A stretch of DNA of 64,000 nt from Pelagibius sp. Alg239-R121. GTDB lineage: Bacteria; Pseudomonadota; Alphaproteobacteria; Kiloniellales; Kiloniellaceae. The position numbers and the translations under genes were made by a program. The notes beneath the pieces are model-generated. The model saw nothing but the letters and a program-made list of their open reading frames with translations, made no database searches and was not told the origin of the DNA. Numbering within the stretch: the stretch's first letter is position 1; every line of letters begins with the position of its first letter. The DNA is taken from the NCBI RefSeq assembly GCF_947331435.1, contig NZ_CAMZOF010000008.1, positions 372,001 to 436,000 on the forward strand, in the 5' to 3' direction. Positions 42,582 through 52,115 of this stretch are shown in pieces.

Positions 42582-43418
42582 ATGAAACTGATCCACTTGA
42601 CCGACACGCATTTCGTACCTCGGGGAGAGACGCTCTATGGCGGTGACCCGCGCGCTGTCCTGGAAGCCGCGGTTGCAGATATCAATAAACACCACAGTGA
42701 TGCGGATCTTGTTTGTATTACCGGCGATCTCACGCACTGGGGCGAAACGGAAGCCTTTGAAAGTCTCGCCGAGGTCTTGTCGCCTTTAACACCGCCGGTC
42801 CAGTTGTTGCTTGGTAATCACGATAACCGCCCGGTCTTTACCGCATGCTTTCCCGATCAGAAATGTGACGAAAGCGGATTTGTGCAGTCCGTGCGAAAGA
42901 CATCGCAGGGACATCTGATTTTTCTGGATACCTATCTGGAAGGAAGCCATGCGGGGTGGTTTTGTGACAAACGGCGCGTCTGGTTATCGGAACAATTGAA
43001 GGGGGCGGAGGAGGCGGGGGCACCCGCTTTTCTCTTCATGCATCACCCACCTTTCAAGATCGGTCTGGCACCACTTGATAAGATTTCGCTCCAGGAACCT
43101 GAAGCCTTCGCCGCCGTTATTGCGCCTTACGCCGATCGTATTCGCCATCTTTTTTTCGGGCATATCCATCGGCCTTTATCAGGAAGCTGGAAAGGAATCC
43201 CGGTATCGAGCCTGCGCGGTATGAACCATCAATGCTGGTTCGATCTGGAGTCCGAAGATATCCTTTCAGGAAGTTTTGAACCGCCGGCCTACGCGGTTGT
43301 CTTGATAGCCGATGATACGGTCGTCATTCATACCCACGACTTCCTCGACGGCAGCAAAAAGTTTGATATACGCAACAGCCCGTTCGACGATTGGGCTGTC
43401 AGGTATAGCCATGCCTAA
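42582..43418 (+). CDS. Calcineurin-like metallophosphoesterase, CpdA type
   Basis: Phosphoesterase of 278 residues with the full metal set: Asp8/His10 in LTDTHF, Asp49 in ITGDLTHWG, Asn79-His80-Asp81 in LLGNHDNR, MHHPPF and GHIHRP. This class III group includes cAMP phosphodiesterase CpdA and glycerophosphodiesterase GpdQ. In this island a phosphodiester or phospho-amine substrate is as likely as cAMP. It begins 167 bases after the isomerase and is followed closely by a LysR gene. Confidence 0.86.
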   Translation: MKLIHLTDTHFVPRGETLYGGDPRAVLEAAVADINKHHSDADLVCITGDLTHWGETEAFESLAEVLSPLTPPVQLLLGNHDNRPVFTACFPDQKCDESGFVQSVRKTSQGHLIFLDTYLEGSHAGWFCDKRRVWLSEQLKGAEEAGAPAFLFMHHPPFKIGLAPLDKISLQEPEAFAAVIAPYADRIRHLFFGHIHRPLSGSWKGIPVSSLRGMNHQCWFDLESEDILSGSFEPPAYAVVLIADDTVVIHTHDFLDGSKKFDIRNSPFDDWAVRYSHA

Positions 43419-43439
43419 TTCAACGGAGGCATTCCACCA

Positions 43440-44378
43440 GTGGATCATCCTCTAAAACCGCCCAAGCAAAATACCGTTGCACCAACCCGCCTGCCGTCCA
43501 TGCAGTCGCTCAAGGCTTTTGACGCCGTCGCGAAATTCGGAAGCACGGTGCAGGCGGCAGAACACCTGCACATCACGCCGAGTGCCATCACCCATCAACT
43601 CCGTAAACTGGAAGAGTCTTTCGGTGCCCGTCTGGTCCGTAGGAACGGACGCAATTTAGAACTCACCTCAGCAGGCAATCGCTACGCCGCAGAAGTCAGG
43701 CGCGCCCTGCAGATTATCGCGCAGGCCTCGATCCCGGTTGGTGACGAGGAGCCCTACGGCCATCTCTGCATTAACTGTCAAAGCGGCTTCGGCGCTCATT
43801 GGCTCAGCCAGCACATAGGAAAGTTCAACGGACTCTATCCGAATGTTTCGATCAAGGTTGTCACACCCGACGACCGGATCGATGTCTTCAGCAATGACAT
43901 CGATCTTTCCATCGTCTATGGCGACGGCGTCTGGCCTGGAATGCAGGTGGAGTTGCTCTATTCACCGAGGTTCTTTCCGGTTTGCAGTCCACGGCTTATC
44001 GAGGCCTTCGGTGAGGTTTCTCATCCCAATGACCTCTCAAACTATCCTTTGCTTCACCACAAGGATTACAGTGATTGGGCGATCTGGCTGGCCGCCGTTA
44101 AGGCCAACGGCGTCAAGTCCGACCAGGGCACGGTCTTTACCGACGTAAATCATTGTATCGCAGCGGCCCGGGCCGGACATGGTATTGCCATTGGCGACAA
44201 TGTTCTTGCCAGTCAGGCCGTGCGTGACGGCGCCCTGGTGCGGCTGTTCCGTGGCGATGTTGTCGGCTCCAAGTCCTATTACCTCGTGACACAGGATGAA
44301 AAACGGAAACGCCTTGCTGTAGCCGCTTTTCGAAAATGGGTTTTTTCTGAGTTTGAGAAGTCGGTAGCTGACGGCTGA
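43440..44378 (+). CDS. LysR family transcriptional regulator, GcvA-like
   Basis: Regulator of 312 residues with a GTG start. The helix-turn-helix reads GSTVQAAEHLHITPSAITHQ followed by LRKLEESFGARLV, and the effector domain has the GcvA-group style (LCINCQSGFGAHWLS; HCIAAARAGHGIAIGDNVL). It lies directly before the ABC transporter operon at 44550 on the same strand and is the likely activator of it. The true GcvA controls glycine cleavage genes; one-carbon metabolism is a shared theme here. Confidence 0.88.
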   Translation: MDHPLKPPKQNTVAPTRLPSMQSLKAFDAVAKFGSTVQAAEHLHITPSAITHQLRKLEESFGARLVRRNGRNLELTSAGNRYAAEVRRALQIIAQASIPVGDEEPYGHLCINCQSGFGAHWLSQHIGKFNGLYPNVSIKVVTPDDRIDVFSNDIDLSIVYGDGVWPGMQVELLYSPRFFPVCSPRLIEAFGEVSHPNDLSNYPLLHHKDYSDWAIWLAAVKANGVKSDQGTVFTDVNHCIAAARAGHGIAIGDNVLASQAVRDGALVRLFRGDVVGSKSYYLVTQDEKRKRLAVAAFRKWVFSEFEKSVADG

Positions 44379-44549
44379 GAGTCCGGACCGTCTGGAGCGG
44401 AAGGTCGGTCCAGAGCAGCTTTAAGCCAACGCCAGTAACAGGCAATCGCTGAATAAAATTCATAAAATTGGGCAAAAACGTTTCAGTTGCGCGGAATTCG
44501 TTCGCCGTAATCATATGTGGCTGCGGAGAATTGCCGCGTCCGCGCTTGA

Positions 44550-45641
44550 TTGAACGAAGAGATTACTTTGGCCCAAATATCTACGAACGGCGTGTCGAAA
44601 CGCTACGGCGGCATCACCGTTCTGTCGGAAATCGGTATCGAAATCAACGACGGTGAATTCCTTACACTGCTGGGGCCATCCGGTTCGGGCAAGACCACAT
44701 TCCTGATGATCCTTGCCGGTTTCGTCGAGCCTTCAGCCGGCCAGTTGTTTAAAAACGGCAGCGATATCACACAGCTGCCCGCCGAACAGCGGAACTTTGG
44801 TATGGTCTTTCAGGGCTATGCCTTATTTCCGCATCTCACAGCACGCCAGAACATAGACTATCCCTTGAGGATTCGCGGTGTTCCCCAGGATAAACGCCGG
44901 TCTGACGTCGAACGGATTATCGGGACCGTTGGGTTGGACGGACATGGGGACAAGAAACCTTCACAGCTGTCTGGCGGGCAGCAGCAGCGCGTCGCCCTGG
45001 CACGGGCTCTGGTGTTCGGTCCTGATCTTCTTTTGCTGGATGAGCCCTTGTCCGCGCTGGACAGAAACATGCGCGAACAGTTGCAGGTGGAGTTAAAGCG
45101 ATTGCATCGGGAAACCGGAACGACCTTCGTGTTCGTCACCCACGATCAGAGCGAAGCTCTGGCGCTGTCCGACAAAATTGCAATCTTCGATCAGGGAAAA
45201 TTGGTACAGACCGGTACGCCTGAGACGATCTATCGCGAACCGAACACCCGTTTCGTCGCGGAGTTCCTGGGCAGCATCAATATTGTCCCTCTACAGGGGC
45301 CGGTGCAGGACGGCTCGGTGCTGAGGGGGACTTTTGGCGGGCAGCTTCTGGCGGCACCTCAAAGCAGTGACATGAACGGTTATACCAGCTGTTGCCTCGC
45401 CATTCGGCCTGAACATATGCGCGTCAGCCGCGATCGGCCGCAGGATTCAACCAATGCTCTGAAAGTTCAGGTTCGCGATCTCACTTATCAAGGCGCTACG
45501 ACCGATCTGGTTTTGTCGGCAGCCGATGAATTGATCCTGACGTTTTCGGTTCCGAGCACGACCGCTGAATTTCAACCTCGCGCCGGCGAAAAAATTTGGC
45601 TGAGTTGGCCCGCCGACAAAGGAAAAGTTCTGACCGTTTGA
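44550..45641 (+). CDS. Spermidine/putrescine-type ABC transporter ATPase (PotA-like)
   Basis: ATPase of 363 residues with Walker A LGPSGSGKTT, Q-loop MVFQGYALFPHLTA, signature LSGGQQQR, Walker B LLLLDEPLSALD and a C-terminal TOBE region (about 280-360). A TTG start at 44550 is used; another TTG at 44568 is possible. It is the first gene of a four-gene Pot-type importer. Pot-type systems also carry guanidino and opine-like compounds, which suits the hydrolases that follow. Confidence 0.86.
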   Translation: MNEEITLAQISTNGVSKRYGGITVLSEIGIEINDGEFLTLLGPSGSGKTTFLMILAGFVEPSAGQLFKNGSDITQLPAEQRNFGMVFQGYALFPHLTARQNIDYPLRIRGVPQDKRRSDVERIIGTVGLDGHGDKKPSQLSGGQQQRVALARALVFGPDLLLLDEPLSALDRNMREQLQVELKRLHRETGTTFVFVTHDQSEALALSDKIAIFDQGKLVQTGTPETIYREPNTRFVAEFLGSINIVPLQGPVQDGSVLRGTFGGQLLAAPQSSDMNGYTSCCLAIRPEHMRVSRDRPQDSTNALKVQVRDLTYQGATTDLVLSAADELILTFSVPSTTAEFQPRAGEKIWLSWPADKGKVLTV

Positions 45642-45679
45642 CATAGAGGCTTTGAGAACCACCAAAAAGGGGAGAAGAC

Positions 45680-46786
45680 ATGAATAAAGACTTCAAACGC
45701 GATTGCGTCGACCTTCTCAGGTCGAAATACGAGGCCGGTCAACTCAATCGACGCACGCTTCTCGCGGGCTTGACCGCACTCGGAGTGAGCGCAGTATGGC
45801 GACCAGGCAAGGCGGGCGCCGCAGACCAGCTTGTGGTGGTCAATTGGGGCGGCGACGCGATACCGGCCTATGAGCAGGCCTTTACCAAAAGTTTCAGCAC
45901 GGCCACGGGTACGACCATCCAAATAGACGGCTCCGGCCCGCTTGAAGGCTCAATGAAGACACAGTTTGAGAGTGGTTCAGTACGCTGGGATGTTTGCGAT
46001 GCTGAGCCCTATTCAGCACTGCGTCTTGGCCGGGCCGGCATGATTGAGCCCATTGATTATTCAATCGTGGACAAATCCAAGATCGAGCCAGGATTCGCCG
46101 ACGAATTCAGTGCGCCCTCCTACTTCTACAGCCATGTGATCGCCTATGACGCAACCAAGTTCGGCGCGAAGCCGCCGAGCTCCTGGGCTGATTTTTGGGA
46201 TGTGGAAAAATATCCCGGTAAACGCACGCTCTACAAATGGATGACCGGCGTGTTGGAAGCGGCACTTTTAGCCGATGGTGTCGATCCTGCGGAGCTTTAT
46301 CCCCTGGATGTGGATAGAGCGCTGGCCAAGATCGAAGGTTTGAAGCCCCACGTAGCGAGCTTTTGGCAGTCCGGTGCAGAAAGCCAGCAGCTTCTGCGCG
46401 ACGGTGAAGTCTCGATGGGTTTTCTCTGGCATACCCGGGCGAGCCTTACCGAACGCGACACGGAAGGCGATGTCCGCTGGACCTTCGACCAAGGGCTGGT
46501 AACGCCGTCAGGCTGGACAGTCATTAAAAACAATCCTTCGGGTGCAAAGACGGCGATGGAGTTCATCGCGCACTGCCAGAAACCTGAGTACCAGGTGATT
46601 CTGCTGCAAGAACTAGGCAATGGCCCGGCGAACCCGGCGGCGCATGCCCTGGTGCCCGCGGACTTCGCGAGCGTTGATGCGAGCTCGAAGGAAAATTTTG
46701 CACGTCAGATTGCCATTCAAAGCGAATGGTATGCCGAACACTTTGGCGGTGCTCTCGACAAATATCTCGCGCTGATCGGTAGCTAA
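45680..46786 (+). CDS. Extracellular solute-binding protein (PotD/family 1), Tat-type signal
   Basis: Binding protein of 368 residues. A twin-arginine signal is visible: NRRTLLAGLTALGVSAV at about 24-40, with likely cleavage near GAAD. The mature part has VVNWGGDAIPAYEQAF and WDVCDAEPYSALRLG, typical of polyamine-like binders. Preceded by AAAGGGGAGAAG. The Tat signal implies folding before export. Ligand unknown. Confidence 0.86.
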   Translation: MNKDFKRDCVDLLRSKYEAGQLNRRTLLAGLTALGVSAVWRPGKAGAADQLVVVNWGGDAIPAYEQAFTKSFSTATGTTIQIDGSGPLEGSMKTQFESGSVRWDVCDAEPYSALRLGRAGMIEPIDYSIVDKSKIEPGFADEFSAPSYFYSHVIAYDATKFGAKPPSSWADFWDVEKYPGKRTLYKWMTGVLEAALLADGVDPAELYPLDVDRALAKIEGLKPHVASFWQSGAESQQLLRDGEVSMGFLWHTRASLTERDTEGDVRWTFDQGLVTPSGWTVIKNNPSGAKTAMEFIAHCQKPEYQVILLQELGNGPANPAAHALVPADFASVDASSKENFARQIAIQSEWYAEHFGGALDKYLALIGS

Positions 46787-46801
46787 GAGACTGGAGCAGG
46801 G

Positions 46802-47638
46802 ATGGGGAGCGTGCGGCAGACCCAAGTGTTGCAGACGGTGTTGCTTTGGACTCTGCCTGTCCTGGTGCTTCCGTTTTACATCGCGCCTTTGCTAGGCGTT
46901 TTCGAGTGGTCTCTGTCGCGCCCAGAACCCGGGTTGCAGAACTATGTTAGGCTGGTAACGGATGGAGACGTCATCGCTGTTCTCCTCCGAACTTTCCGCA
47001 TCTGCCTGCTTGTGACTCTGATCAGCGTTCTCTGTGCGTATCTGCTCGCTTACCATTGGGTGTTCGGTTCACCGGCGCGACGCCTGATCATGGAGATCTG
47101 CATCTTTATCCCCTTTTGGATATCCGTGCTGATCCGTGCTTTCGGATGGATTGTTCTTCTGCGGACCAAAGGCGTGGCGAACGACATCCTGTTGTTTTCC
47201 GGGGTTATTTCGGATCCGCTTTATCTCGTGCGTACCGAGTTCTCAGTTGTCCTGGGTATGGTCCATTTCATGGTTCCCTTTGCGGTCTTCCCTCTGGCAT
47301 CGGTGATGCGGCAGATCGATCCCAAGATCTTACTCGCGTCACGCGGCATGGGCGCCAGCGCCAGCTTTACCTTTTTCAACGCCTTTCTCCCCCTGACTCT
47401 GGCCGGAATCGTCGCGGCCATCATTATCGTGTTCGTGTTTTCGCTTGGGTTCTTCATCACGCCGGCCGTCCTTGGCGGCGGTAAGATCGTGATGATCGCG
47501 GAATACATCTACATCCAGATGTTCCAGACTACGAACTGGGGGTTCGGCGCTGCGCTGAGCGTCGGGTTGTTGGCGATCGTGGCGATTCTGAGTGCTCTGC
47601 TCTTTCGGGTTATTCGGCCGGAAAGGCTTGTCAGATGA
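46802..47638 (+). CDS. ABC transporter permease (PotB-like)
   Basis: Permease of 278 residues with about six helices. The coupling loop is ASRGMGASASFTFFNAFLPL. It overlaps the next permease by four bases. First of the two membrane subunits of the Pot-type importer. Confidence 0.86.
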   Translation: MGSVRQTQVLQTVLLWTLPVLVLPFYIAPLLGVFEWSLSRPEPGLQNYVRLVTDGDVIAVLLRTFRICLLVTLISVLCAYLLAYHWVFGSPARRLIMEICIFIPFWISVLIRAFGWIVLLRTKGVANDILLFSGVISDPLYLVRTEFSVVLGMVHFMVPFAVFPLASVMRQIDPKILLASRGMGASASFTFFNAFLPLTLAGIVAAIIIVFVFSLGFFITPAVLGGGKIVMIAEYIYIQMFQTTNWGFGAALSVGLLAIVAILSALLFRVIRPERLVR

Positions 47639-48441
47639 CCTCATTCGGCGAGCATCTCAAGCGGCGTTGCCTGATCGTCATGGCTTATCTGGTCGGCATT
47701 TTCATGTTGGTACCGCTGATCGCAGTCATCCCGATCTCCTTTACGCCGAAGCGGTTTTTGTCCATGCCGGGCTCGGACTGGTCGCTCCGGCACTATCACG
47801 CCCTTTTCACCAGCGACGCCTGGACAGGAAGTATCGCCGACAGCGCCGTGATCGCGCTCGTCAGCGCCTGCCTGGCGACCCTTTTGGCGACGGCGTTTGC
47901 ACTGGGATTTTGGTACCGCCGGCCGCGTTTCGGTGCCCTTTTGGTTGGCCTGGCAATCCTGCCGCTTGCCGTGCCGCCCGTCGTCTCTGCCGTCATCATT
48001 TATTTTCTCGAGGCACGCCTGGGCATCATCGACAGCTATCTTGGACTCGTGATCACCCACGTCATCATGGTTTCTCCCTTCGCGGTTATCGTAATGCTGA
48101 CTGCGGTATCGAGGCTCGACAGATCGCTCGAACTCGCATCGCGAAACCTGGGCGCATCGGCGGTACAGACGACGTTTCTGATCGTACTTCCGAACCTCAA
48201 GTTCGGTCTCTTCTCCGCCTGGTTTCTCAGTCTTGTGCTGTCCTGGGAAGAGATCGCGGTGACCCTGTTTGTCAGCGGCATCGATGTTATCACCCTGCCC
48301 AAACGCATATGGGATGGTTTACGCCTTAATGTCGATCCGGTCATCGCCGCTGTATCGGTTATCCTCATGGCGGTGACTGTCCTTGTCATCTTGGCCCGTT
48401 CATTTCTGGTCTACGCCGGAAGGGCGAAAAATCACACCTGA
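47635..48441 (+). CDS. ABC transporter permease (PotC-like)
   Basis: Permease of 268 residues with about six helices and coupling loop ASRNLGASAVQTTFLIVLPN. It is translationally coupled to the PotB-like gene (ATGA overlap) and followed after 49 bases by the deiminase-like gene, so import and first hydrolysis share one operon. Confidence 0.86.
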   Translation: MTSFGEHLKRRCLIVMAYLVGIFMLVPLIAVIPISFTPKRFLSMPGSDWSLRHYHALFTSDAWTGSIADSAVIALVSACLATLLATAFALGFWYRRPRFGALLVGLAILPLAVPPVVSAVIIYFLEARLGIIDSYLGLVITHVIMVSPFAVIVMLTAVSRLDRSLELASRNLGASAVQTTFLIVLPNLKFGLFSAWFLSLVLSWEEIAVTLFVSGIDVITLPKRIWDGLRLNVDPVIAAVSVILMAVTVLVILARSFLVYAGRAKNHT

Positions 48442-48490
48442 TCTAACACTCCAAGCGGCTCAACGCATTTTAAACAGAGGAACGATTGCG

Positions 48491-49423
48491 ATGCTCACCA
48501 CGCCTGATCAAATGCAGACACAGGAACGTTTCACGCTTCAGCGCCGCCGCGAAGGCGGTTCCACGCCGCGTATGAACTTTTGGGGTGCAGAGGACGAGTA
48601 CGGCATTTTGACCGACGTGTTGTTGGGAACGCCGGCAAACCTGAAACACCTCTCAACCTCCTCCTTGTCGCGCAAATACCTGCGTGAAGCCCCTTGCGAC
48701 ATCGCAGTTGCCAAAGATCAACACAAGGAACTGATTGCCGCGTACGAGCACTTCGGGGTGCGGGTGCATTACCAGTCGGAGGATTCGGCTCTGCCGATGC
48801 AGGTCTATACCCGGGACTCCAGTTTCATGACTCCGTTCGGCGCGGTCATCACCAATATGTGCAACTGGTGGCGACGGGGCGAGAACTTCGCTGCAATCCG
48901 CACCTATGAGAAGTTGGGAATTCCGATCTACGACTGTATTACGGCCGGCTTGTTCGAGGGCGGCGATTTTAACGTTATCGAGCCGGGATGTGTTCTGGTT
49001 GGCTGTGGTGGTGAGCGCACGCAGGATGAGGCCGTTCAACAGGTAAAAGGCTGGTTCGAAGCGGAAGGCTGGGAAGTCAAGCCAACCTATTTCGATCCTT
49101 ACTATGTGCACATTGATCTGATGGTCGTAATGCTCGCTGAGAAACTGGCGGCGGTTTGCCTGGAATGTACGGCTCCGGACGTGGTTGACTGGCTGAAGGG
49201 CAAAGGCATTGAAATCATTCCCGTGCCGTTTCAGGATACCGTCACTTTGGGCTGCAACGTCATGTCTCTGGGTAAGGACAGGATTATTGCACCGAAGCAC
49301 AGCCGCAGCCTGATCGAACAGGTGAAGGCACGGGGCTTCCAGGTTGCCGAGATCGATATGAGTGAAATCTCGAAAACCGGCGGCGGTATTCACTGCATGG
49401 CGCAGTCACTTCGCCGGGAGTAG
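48491..49423 (+). CDS. Arginine deiminase / dimethylargininase-like amidinohydrolase
   Basis: Enzyme of 310 residues from the ATG at 48491 (AGAGGAA upstream); an earlier in-frame start at 48383 would overlap the permease. The guanidine-modifying triad is present: Glu156 in FEGGDFNV, His207 and Asp209 in YVHIDLMVVML, and nucleophile Cys302 in GGGIHCMAQSL. This fold includes arginine deiminase, DDAH (releases dimethylamine) and amidinotransferases. With an importer before it and M20 hydrolases after it, hydrolysis of an imported guanidino or methylguanidino amino acid is likely. Exact substrate not readable. Confidence 0.84.
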   Translation: MLTTPDQMQTQERFTLQRRREGGSTPRMNFWGAEDEYGILTDVLLGTPANLKHLSTSSLSRKYLREAPCDIAVAKDQHKELIAAYEHFGVRVHYQSEDSALPMQVYTRDSSFMTPFGAVITNMCNWWRRGENFAAIRTYEKLGIPIYDCITAGLFEGGDFNVIEPGCVLVGCGGERTQDEAVQQVKGWFEAEGWEVKPTYFDPYYVHIDLMVVMLAEKLAAVCLECTAPDVVDWLKGKGIEIIPVPFQDTVTLGCNVMSLGKDRIIAPKHSRSLIEQVKARGFQVAEIDMSEISKTGGGIHCMAQSLRRE

Positions 49424-49440
49424 AAAACATAGGGGGAAGA

Positions 49441-50730
49441 ATGCTCGACGAAACATTAAGCCGGGAGATCCTGGCGGCGGTTGATGAAGGTTTCGGCGGG
49501 CAGCTTGCCTTTACCCAGAATTTGGTGCGGTTTCCCTCCCTGCGTGGCCAAGAACACACGGCGCAGGATTTCCTCTTTGAAGAGATGCGCGCCCGGGATC
49601 TGACAATGGATCGCTGGGCAATCGAGGTTGGCGACATCGAGCACCATCCCGGTTTCTCGCCTGTCAAAGTCGACTACAGTAATGCCATCAACGTGGTCGG
49701 TACGCATAGGCCAGGAGAGGAGCAGGGGCGTTCCCTGATCCTCAACGGACATGTCGATGTAGTTCCGACCGGTCCGCTAGATATGTGGAGCAAGCCGCCC
49801 TTCGACCCGCATGTGGAGGGTGACTGGCTCTACGGTCGGGGATCCGGCGATATGAAGGCGGGGATCGCAGCAAACATCTTTGCTCTCGATGCTCTGAAGA
49901 GGCTTGGGTTTCATCCTGCCGCACGCGTACATCTTCAATCTGTGACCGAGGAAGAATGCACCGGCAATGGAGCACTTTCCTGCCTTGTCCGCGGTTACCG
50001 TGCCGATGCCGCAATCATCCCTGAACCGATGGATGGCAAATTGGTCAGGGCCAACGTCGGAGTTCTGTGGTTCCGCGTTCATGTGCGTGGTGTGCCGGTT
50101 CATGTGCTGGAAGCTGGTTCCGGCGCGAATGCCATCGAGGCGGCTTTCCCTCTGATATCCGCTCTCCATGAACTGGAAGAACGCTGGAACGGCGAGAAGT
50201 CGGCGCAGAAATACTTTGAAAACCTTGAACACCCAATCAATCTGAATGTCGGCAAGATCGCGGGCGGTGATTGGGCCTCTTCAGTGCCTGCCTGGTGTTC
50301 CTTCGATTGCCGTATTTCCATCTATCCCGGTTGGAACCCGGCCGAACGGGCGGCGGAAATCGAAAGCTGCCTCAGAGCCGCGGCACAAAACCATCCTTTC
50401 CTGGCCAACAATCCGCCCGAGGTTGAATGGAATGGGTTCTTCGCCGAAGGTTATGTACTGGAGGAAGGCAGCGACGCAGAACGGTTGCTCGAACGCACGC
50501 ACCTGGCGTCCCACGGGCATAACCTAGAGAGCATGGTCACACCGGCCTATCTGGATGGCCGCGTTTTCGTGCTTTACGATAACTGCCCGTGTCTCGTTTA
50601 CGGCCCTTATTCAGAAGGCATCCACGGCTTCGATGAACGAGTGAGCCTGAGCTCCATCAAACGCGTGACCGGCGCCATAGCGCTCTTCATTGCCGAATGG
50701 TGCGGCCTGGAACGCATTTCTGACGGCTAG
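49441..50730 (+). CDS. M20 family peptidase, ArgE/DapE-like deacylase
   Basis: Metallohydrolase of 429 residues. Metal-binding blocks: LNGHVDVVP, GRGSGDMKAG, TEEECTGNGA and a C-terminal EGIHGFDE. Matches acetylornithine deacetylase/succinyl-diaminopimelate desuccinylase relatives. It begins 17 bases after the deiminase-like gene and probably removes an acyl group from its product or substrate, for example N-acyl-ornithine or N-acyl-citrulline. Inferred only from family and order. Confidence 0.87.
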   Translation: MLDETLSREILAAVDEGFGGQLAFTQNLVRFPSLRGQEHTAQDFLFEEMRARDLTMDRWAIEVGDIEHHPGFSPVKVDYSNAINVVGTHRPGEEQGRSLILNGHVDVVPTGPLDMWSKPPFDPHVEGDWLYGRGSGDMKAGIAANIFALDALKRLGFHPAARVHLQSVTEEECTGNGALSCLVRGYRADAAIIPEPMDGKLVRANVGVLWFRVHVRGVPVHVLEAGSGANAIEAAFPLISALHELEERWNGEKSAQKYFENLEHPINLNVGKIAGGDWASSVPAWCSFDCRISIYPGWNPAERAAEIESCLRAAAQNHPFLANNPPEVEWNGFFAEGYVLEEGSDAERLLERTHLASHGHNLESMVTPAYLDGRVFVLYDNCPCLVYGPYSEGIHGFDERVSLSSIKRVTGAIALFIAEWCGLERISDG

Positions 50731-50740
50731 AGTCTAATCG

Positions 50741-51907
50741 TTAGCGTGCTGGAAGCTGTGTCTCGACCAGCTTGGTCCAGTAATCGCGGCCAATCGTCAG
50801 AATCTCGTCGTTCAGATCGTAATGCGGATTATGGAGCGATGATCCGCAGTGCCCCTCCAATCCGTTGCCGATCAGAATGTAGCAACCCGGTTTCTTCTGC
50901 AGCATACGCGCGAAGTCTTCCGAAGCGCCGCAGGTAGGGCAGTCCGGGTCGACGGCCGGTTCGCCCGCAACCATGCGCGCGGCAACGATTGCGGCCTCGG
51001 TTTCAGCCGGCGAATTCACCGTGGCGACAAAATCCTGTTGATAGTGAACGTGTCCCTCCGCGCCATAGGCGCCGCAGATTCCCGACACGATCTCACGCAT
51101 ACGCCGTTCAATGAGCTCCTGGGTATCGCTTGATAACGCGCGGCAGTCGCCTTTGATGGTCACCTCGGAGGGAATGATGTTCCGCGCACCGTCTGTGAGC
51201 ATTTCAGTAACCGAGACCACACACCAGTCCTGGGGGCCGACAGAGCGGGAGGCGATCGTTTGTAACGCAAGCACGACTTCTGCCCCGATCACGACCGGAT
51301 CGATGGTGCGGTTGGGCATGGAGGCGTGTCCACCACGGCCTTTGATCGTGATGACGAAGATGTCTTCCGAAGTCATCATCGAGCCCTTGCGGACAGCGAA
51401 GTGCCCAGCGGGTATGCCCGGCATGTTGTGCATGCCGTAGACGGCCTCCATGGGAAAGCGCTCGAACAACCCGTCATCGATCATGGAAAGCGCGCCGCGG
51501 CCGTCCTCTTCGCTCGGCTGGAAGATGAAATAGACCGTGCCATCAAAGTCACCACTCTCGGCCAGGTGCTTGGCGCCACCCAGCAGCATCGCGGTATGGC
51601 CGTCGTGACCACAACCGTGAAAGACCTTGTCGTTGACCGATCGATGCGCGAAGTCGTTGGCCTCCTGGATGGGCAGAGCGTCCATATCTGCGCGTAACCC
51701 AATGGCCCGGTTGCCCTGGCCCTTGCGCAGAACGCCTACGATCCCGGTGGTTCCGATGCCGCGATGGATTTCCAGGCCGAAACTTTCCAGCAGTTCAGCC
51801 ACCTTGTCCGAGGTGCGGACTTCGTTAAAGCCAAGCTCGGGATGTTTGTGGATATCCCGCCGCCAAGCTGTCATTTCTGACTGAATGAGTTCTGAATTTT
51901 GTGTCAT
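50741..51907 (-). CDS. M20 family amidohydrolase (hippurate hydrolase/aminoacylase type)
   Basis: Enzyme of 388 residues from the ATG at 51907 (MTQNSELIQSEM); an upstream in-frame start at 52015 would add a poorly conserved stretch. Blocks: RRDIHKHPELGFNE, GLRADMDALPI, HGCGHDGHTAMLLGGAKHL and GASEDFARML, the full M20D set with the metal-bound Cys. It hydrolyses N-acyl amino acids. It converges on the ArgE-like gene 10 bases away. Confidence 0.9.
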   Translation of the reverse strand: MTQNSELIQSEMTAWRRDIHKHPELGFNEVRTSDKVAELLESFGLEIHRGIGTTGIVGVLRKGQGNRAIGLRADMDALPIQEANDFAHRSVNDKVFHGCGHDGHTAMLLGGAKHLAESGDFDGTVYFIFQPSEEDGRGALSMIDDGLFERFPMEAVYGMHNMPGIPAGHFAVRKGSMMTSEDIFVITIKGRGGHASMPNRTIDPVVIGAEVVLALQTIASRSVGPQDWCVVSVTEMLTDGARNIIPSEVTIKGDCRALSSDTQELIERRMREIVSGICGAYGAEGHVHYQQDFVATVNSPAETEAAIVAARMVAGEPAVDPDCPTCGASEDFARMLQKKPGCYILIGNGLEGHCGSSLHNPHYDLNDEILTIGRDYWTKLVETQLPAR

Positions 51908-52115
51908 GGAAATCCCCAAACCCCGGATGTTTGCGCCATAGTCGGCTTTGTGTCTGATGAAACATGGAATGACAAGCCTGTAATGACGAGTCAGATTTAG
52001 ACGCGACGAAGCCAATCAGATGTGACCGAATTTTTATGATAAGGACTGCCGTCTGTATCCGCCGTCACCAACGCGGCTATCAAATTCCGTCTACCGACTC
52101 CAAGTCTGGATCTGT

